DNA of 64,000 nt, taken from assembly GCF_001486585.1 (NCBI RefSeq), contig NZ_LN909044.1, positions 749,488 through 813,487 on the forward strand, read 5' to 3'. The DNA is from Paenibacillus senegalimassiliensis (GTDB taxonomy: Bacteria > Bacillota > Bacilli > Paenibacillales > Paenibacillaceae). A model generated the notes under the pieces. It made no database searches. It was given only the letters and a program-made list of their open reading frames with translations, and was not told the DNA's origin. The position numbers and the translations under genes are program-made. Shown here piece after piece: positions 61,924 to 64,000 of the stretch (the first letter of the stretch is position 1; each line of letters starts with the position of its first letter).

Positions 61924-63372
61924 TTATTTCCGGTTCGCCTCATGCACTTTCAGCAGCTTGCCCTTGACGGTTGTGTCCTTCATCTTACCCAGAACGAGGT
62001 GCCCTTTGCCGTTGAGAATATCCACGTAGGAGGCATTCTCCTCTATCGTGATGATCCCTATGTCATCGGCCGACACCCCTTCAATCTTCGCAATTGTACC
62101 GACGAAGTCTACCGCTCGGATCTTCTTTTTCTTCCCCCCGTTAAAATATAGCTTCAGAATTTCCCGATTCGTACGAGAGTCCTGGCCCTTCTTGACCGTT
62201 CGACGGTTCTTCATCTTCGACTCAAATGCAGGGGTATGACGTGCGATTTCTTCCTTGGAAGGTTGGCTCCTCGTCGGGATCTCAAACCCTATATATTGCT
62301 CAACGTTAGCAACAAATTTCCCTTCGGTTGGTGTGGCGAAGGAAATGGCTGTCCCCGATTGTCCAGCTCTTCCCGTTCGTCCGGTTCGATGGACATAGCT
62401 CTCGTTCTCTTGCGGAAAATCGTAGTTGATGACATGGCTGATGCTCTCAATGTCGATCCCTCTCGCAGCGACATCCGTTGCGATCAGATAGCGAAAATTG
62501 CCTTGTTTGAACGCGTTCATCATTGCCGTGCGATCGTCCTGCTCCATTCCCCCATGAATTCTGCCGCAGGGGTATCCGTGCTTATGCAGCTCTTTATACA
62601 CCACTTCAACCCTGATCTGCGTACGGCAAAAGATAATGCAGCTTTCCGGATTCTCAACGATCGTGACCTCCCGGAGCAATTTAAGCTTGTTCTCGTCTCT
62701 GACCGAATACAGTGAATGCTCGATTTGGCTTGTCGTTCTTGCCTCGGTCTGTACCTCGATGTCCAATGGGTGATTCATATATTTATGGCATAAACGCTCC
62801 ACGTCCCTCGGCAACGTCGCCGAGAATAACATGGTCATTCGATTCTGGGGCAGTTCGCGAATAATCTTCTCCACATGCTCGATGAATCCCATGTTCAGCA
62901 TCTCATCGGCTTCATCGATGACTAGAAACTTGATCTGCTCCAAGTCGATGGTCTGCTTCTCGATATGATCAATTAACCGCCCAGGTGTGCCTACAATGAC
63001 GTGGTTTCTCTGCTGTAGCTGCACCTTCTGTTTGGCGAATGGCTGCTTTCCATACACGGCAGTCGCCTTGATTCGTTTATATCGTCCGATATTCATAATA
63101 TCCTGCGTAACCTGATCGGCAAGCTCACGAGTTGGCGTCAAGATCAGGGCCTGAGGCCGATTCTCTTCCCATGCGATCAGCTCGCAGATCGGAATGCCAT
63201 AAGCCGCGGTCTTCCCACTTCCCGTGTGAGACTTGACGGTCATATCCTTGCTCTCCAGAGCGAAGGGGATCACCTTGCGTTGAACTTCCGTGGGTTGATG
63301 ATACCCCAAGCTGTCCAATGACCGGGTAATGTCCTCGCCTAATTTATAATCTTTAAAGCCTTGCTCGCTCAT
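61924..63372 (-). CDS. dbpA: DEAD-box ATP-dependent RNA helicase DbpA/YxiN
   Basis: 482 residues. The helicase motifs appear in order: [11 protein letters not shown] (Q), SHTGSGKT (I), PTRELADQ (Ia), GTPGRL (Ib), DEADEML (II), FSATLP (III), IIFCRT (IV), [10 protein letters not shown] (V) and [10 protein letters not shown] (VI). The C-terminal ~75 residues form the DbpA RNA-recognition domain that binds helix 92 of 23S rRNA, with the basic stretch [21 protein letters not shown]. Length matches Bacillus YxiN (479). It assists assembly of the large ribosomal subunit. AAAAGGGG lies before the ATG. Confidence 0.96.
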   Translation of the reverse strand: MSEQGFKDYKLGEDITRSLDSLGYHQPTEVQRKVIPFALESKDMTVKSHTGSGKTAAYGIPICELIAWEENRPQALILTPTRELADQVTQDIMNIGRYKRIKATAVYGKQPFAKQKVQLQQRNHVIVGTPGRLIDHIEKQTIDLEQIKFLVIDEADEMLNMGFIEHVEKIIRELPQNRMTMLFSATLPRDVERLCHKYMNHPLDIEVQTEARTTSQIEHSLYSVRDENKLKLLREVTIVENPESCIIFCRTQIRVEVVYKELHKHGYPCGRIHGGMEQDDRTAMMNAFKQGNFRYLIATDVAARGIDIESISHVINYDFPQENESYVHRTGRTGRAGQSGTAISFATPTEGKFVANVEQYIGFEIPTRSQPSKEEIARHTPAFESKMKNRRTVKKGQDSRTNREILKLYFNGGKKKKIRAVDFVGTIAKIEGVSADDIGIITIEENASYVDILNGKGHLVLGKMKDTTVKGKLLKVHEANRK

Positions 63373-63419
63373 AAGTAAACCCCTTTTAATTAATCAACTT
63401 TGGTCCATTCCCTATACAT

Positions 63420-64000
63420 TTAAAGCAGCTTGATCAGATCCTCCAGCTCATCCAGCAAACCTTTGGTAAGTTCAAAATTAGTCTCTTTCAAAGCCAGTTC
63501 TATTTTCATTTCAACTGACTTTTTCTTTTGTTCAATTTCTAAATAGTCTTTATTAAAATGACTGGCATAAATCATCTTTCTGAATTTCCGCATACTCATT
63601 TTTCTAATCTTCTTATCGTCAATGATTAACACATAATCCATACCGTTTACCACGGAATAGAAATCATGAGAAATCATAAGAATTGCACCCTTGTAGTCCT
63701 GAATGGCTTTCTCCAGTGCAATCTGAGCATAGATGTCTAAATGACTTGTCGGTTCATCAAGCAGTAGTAGGTTTGCTTGACTGGCCCCAACTTTAGCTAA
63801 TTGCAGCATGTTTTTTTCTCCACCGGATAAAGATTCGATCTTTTGATTCAGGATTTCCCCTTCAAAGCCGTAGTTTAGAAGATACGATCTAATCTCATCA
63901 TAAGTTTTAAATCCGGCATCGATGAATTCATCCAGTATGGTATTCGAATCCTTTAGCGTTTCGCCTTGGTGTTGAGATAAATAAGCCACTTTCACATCCG
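63420..64000 (-). CDS. ABC-F family ATPase, C-terminal part, cut by the window edge
   Basis: The last 193 codons of an ABC-F protein; the rest lies beyond 64000. The second nucleotide-binding domain has the signature LSGGEKNMLQLAKVG, Walker B LLLLDEPTSHLDI and SHDFYSVVNGMD. A charged C-terminal helix follows (IEQKKKSVEMKIELALKETNFE). The pattern is of the Vga/Lsa/Msr resistance-type or the housekeeping type that protects ribosomes from antibiotics or stalling; the missing linker would decide which. It is convergent in order with the dbpA unit, 47 bases upstream of its ATG on the same strand. Confidence 0.85.
   Translation of the reverse strand, partial: DVKVAYLSQHQGETLKDSNTILDEFIDAGFKTYDEIRSYLLNYGFEGEILNQKIESLSGGEKNMLQLAKVGASQANLLLLDEPTSHLDIYAQIALEKAIQDYKGAILMISHDFYSVVNGMDYVLIIDDKKIRKMSMRKFRKMIYASHFNKDYLEIEQKKKSVEMKIELALKETNFELTKGLLDELEDLIKLL

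Noticed and set aside
1..64000. Transposon, prophage or CRISPR array as carrier of the accessory genes
   Set aside because: No transposase, integrase, phage structural gene, tRNA attachment site or regularly spaced direct repeats were seen.

Overview
The window looks like chromosome of a saprophytic, low-to-mid GC Gram-positive bacterium, most likely Paenibacillus or a close relative. This is an inference from gene content. It has many CUT1-type sugar ABC importers without their own ATPase, YesM/YesN-style two-component and AraC regulators, Bacillus-type AraR control of arabinose genes, lipoprotein signal peptides, strong GGAGG ribosome sites with many TTG/GTG starts, and a multimodular secreted GH16 glucanase. 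No rRNA, tRNA, CRISPR array, prophage or intact insertion sequence was found.

Layout. 1-8.1 kb (minus strand): a YesM/YesN two-component pair, a sugar-binding lipoprotein, two permeases, NanE, NanK and the start of CutC, i.e. uptake and catabolism of an amino sugar that passes through ManNAc-6-P. 8.3-13.8 kb: araBDA with divergent araR and three clear AraR operators. 13.8-18.3 kb: an SDR reductase, a glycine-type permease behind a single-aptamer glycine riboswitch, and a divergent LysR/EamA pair. 18.3-19.7 kb: an AT-rich island with a secreted beta-rich protein (probable CTG start) and a lipoprotein. 19.9-22.6 kb: secreted beta-1,3-glucanase. 22.6-27.8 kb: AAC(3)-like acetyltransferase, CdaR, glycerate kinase, GntP permease and a 48-aa membrane protein.

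27.9-33.4 kb (minus): an AraC regulator followed by a four-gene operon (two Gfo/Idh/MocA oxidoreductases, a DUF993 aldolase-like protein and a TIM-barrel isomerase), probably an uncharacterised oxidised-sugar pathway under CcpA control. 33.6-39.8 kb: a secreted PPC-like protein, a cytoplasmic orphan, an ABC-2 exporter, a methyltransferase, and an XRE regulator with a DUF2178 membrane protein. 40-51.4 kb (plus): an acid-sugar catabolic island with an iron alcohol dehydrogenase, a PrpR-like regulator that has a degenerate AAA+ domain, a DUF1537 kinase, PdxA2, a DHDPS-family aldolase, an LplB/YtcP-type importer and a cytoplasmic Asp-box (sialidase-fold) protein. 51.4-57.5 kb: AraC, fructokinase and sucrose phosphorylase, then ribokinase and aldehyde dehydrogenase. 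57.5-64 kb: a SUKH-like protein, a DUF6953-like protein, a TetR/MFS efflux pair with twin operators, a cupin protein, GreA, DbpA and a truncated ABC-F ATPase.

Structure beyond genes. A ~200-bp palindromic interspersed repeat family occurs three times (9.9-10.1, 45.5 and 54.9-55.1 kb). A second palindromic element with two GGA-loop hairpins lies at 43.0 kb. Both sugar importers have a strong hairpin between the binding-protein gene and the first permease gene. Candidate operators can be read for AraR, CdaR, the PrpR-like regulator, the TetR protein and the XRE protein. All functions are assigned by reading motifs; no database search was run.
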